NCBI GenBank assembly: GCA_013335425.1
Contig: JAAXVQ010000149.1
Span: 1-5,871, forward strand
Length of the DNA stretch: 5,871 nucleotides
Direction: 5' to 3'
Source: Candidatus Firestoneibacteriota bacterium
Lineage (GTDB): Bacteria > Oederibacteriota > JAAXVQ01
Within the stretch, counting starts at the first letter, position 1, and the number at the start of each line of letters is the position of its first letter. The translations under genes and the position numbers were made by a program. The notes under the pieces are model-generated. The model had not been told where the DNA came from. It was given only the letters and a program-made list of their open reading frames with translations, and ran no database searches. Positions 5,383-5,871 of this stretch are shown here, piece after piece.

Positions 5383-5865
5383 TCAGGCAGTTTTGCGTTC
5401 CAAGCGCGCCACGCGCTTGTCCAACTTGTTGAAATCTTCATATGTTACGCGGTCTTTCAACGCGGTGCGCAGTTCGGCTTTAATCTCAGTTTGTCCTTCA
5501 TGCAGAAAGGCAACCTCTTGCTTAAGCGACCGCACATCGGTCTTCAAGCTGGACACATCGGTCTTCAAGCTGGATACATCGGTCTTCAAGCTGGATACAT
5601 CGGTCTTCAAATCGGAAACATCCGCCTTCAGATTCGAAACATCCGCCTTCAGATTCGAAACATCAGTTTTCAAATTGGAAACATCAGCCTTTAAAACTAA
5701 AACGTCGGTTTTTATCACCGAGATATCAGCTTTCATATCGCTCATTTGGCCTTCCACCTTGTCAAACCGGTAGTTCACAACTTCGACGAGTTTTTTCATG
5801 TCCGACCGAAAAGACTCTACTACGGTTTTAAACTCACTCATGGTAATACCCCGTTCTTCCGTCAT
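5383..5865 (-). CDS. Heptad-repeat coiled-coil protein
   Basis: This is a 160-residue, very hydrophilic protein that is almost entirely one coiled coil. From V27 to about L132 hydrophobic residues fall at a and d positions with little interruption. The core (48-114) is ten heptads of the form V-x-x-L-K-x-D, with V at a, L at d and Lys/Asp at e and g. This pattern usually favours parallel dimers. The non-repeat C-terminus (138-160, DRVTYEDFNKLDKRVARLER) may be a second helix. There is no signal peptide, membrane span, cysteine or catalytic motif, so a structural, scaffold or partner-binding role is the most that can be said. ATG at 5863-5865 gives 160 residues but has only six bases upstream in the window. 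ATG at 5839-5841 (MSEFKTVVES, 152 residues) has GGGGT seven bases upstream and is a real alternative. Composition is more AT-rich than the exporter operon. Confidence 0.8.
   Translation of the reverse strand: MTEERGITMSEFKTVVESFRSDMKKLVEVVNYRFDKVEGQMSDMKADISVIKTDVLVLKADVSNLKTDVSNLKADVSNLKADVSDLKTDVSSLKTDVSSLKTDVSSLKTDVRSLKQEVAFLHEGQTEIKAELRTALKDRVTYEDFNKLDKRVARLERKTA
5534..5743 (-). repeat. Ten tandem 21-bp repeats encoding coiled-coil heptads
   Basis: Units with the plus-strand form ACATCGGTCTTCAAGCTGGAT start every 21 bases at 5534, 5555, 5576, 5597, 5618, 5639, 5660, 5681, 5702 and 5723. The units at 5555 and 5576 are identical and the one at 5534 differs by a single base. The units at 5618 and 5639 are identical to each other and of a second subtype. 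Units from 5681 onward are diverged. Each unit encodes one heptad, so gain or loss of a unit keeps both the frame and the coiled-coil register. Confidence 0.9.
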
Positions 5866-5871
5866 AGTAAC

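Noticed and set aside
5362..5694. Second plus-strand open frame over the 21-bp repeats
   Set aside because: It is another shadow of the repeat array. The minus-strand frame gives an ideal V/L heptad coiled coil with charged e/g positions, while this frame gives repeated GLQAGYI with no wider context.
5534..5743. Possible CRISPR array
   Set aside because: The 21-bp units are directly adjacent with no unique spacers, and they lie in frame inside a coding region.
4961..5773. Long open frame on the plus strand (about 270 codons) spanning two minus-strand genes
   Set aside because: It is open mainly because the 21-bp repeat has no plus-strand stop in that frame. The product is low-complexity (TSVFKLD-type repeats), has no good RBS, and spans two unrelated, better-supported genes.

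Overview
The window looks like a contig end from a Gram-negative bacterium with moderately high GC. The four-gene block on the left encodes an outer-membrane channel, a periplasmic adaptor, an inner-membrane permease and an ATPase, so a two-membrane envelope is required. The lineage cannot be fixed from the sequence; an environmental, deltaproteobacteria-like or related phylum would fit, but that is only an impression. Bases 1-15 are identical to the 3' end of the Illumina TruSeq read-1 adapter. The left edge is therefore a library artefact, and the first gene is cut by the assembly, not by biology.

Bases 16-3760 (plus strand) form a tightly packed operon: the C-terminal half of a TolC-type channel, then an HlyD/MacA-type adaptor (probably a lipoprotein), a LolC/E/MacB-type permease and a LolD-like ATPase. 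The genes are 5 bp apart, or overlap by 4 and 8 bp, which suggests translational coupling and a single complex. Together they should build a tripartite ABC exporter: ATPase and permease in the inner membrane, adaptor across the periplasm, channel in the outer membrane. The substrate is not evident.

Bases 3761-5871 carry three minus-strand genes that converge on the operon. A 10-bp stem at 3757-3782, with a U-tract on the minus-strand side, lies in the junction and overlaps the ATPase stop codon. In minus-strand order the genes are a 160-residue heptad-repeat coiled-coil protein built from 21-bp DNA repeats (5383-5865), a multi-pass DUF4395-like membrane protein with a CxxC and a CPGEVC motif (4627-5289), and a 175-residue soluble protein of uncertain family (3840-4367).

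Between the last two lies a 152-bp MITE-like element (4396-4547). It has perfect 19-bp terminal inverted repeats, a nested G/C-rich hairpin, and CTAG at both outer ends. It sits 28 bp before the start of the 3840-4367 gene, so it may influence that gene's expression. The remaining intergenic bases (3783-3839, 4548-4626, 5290-5382) hold nothing else that can be supported.
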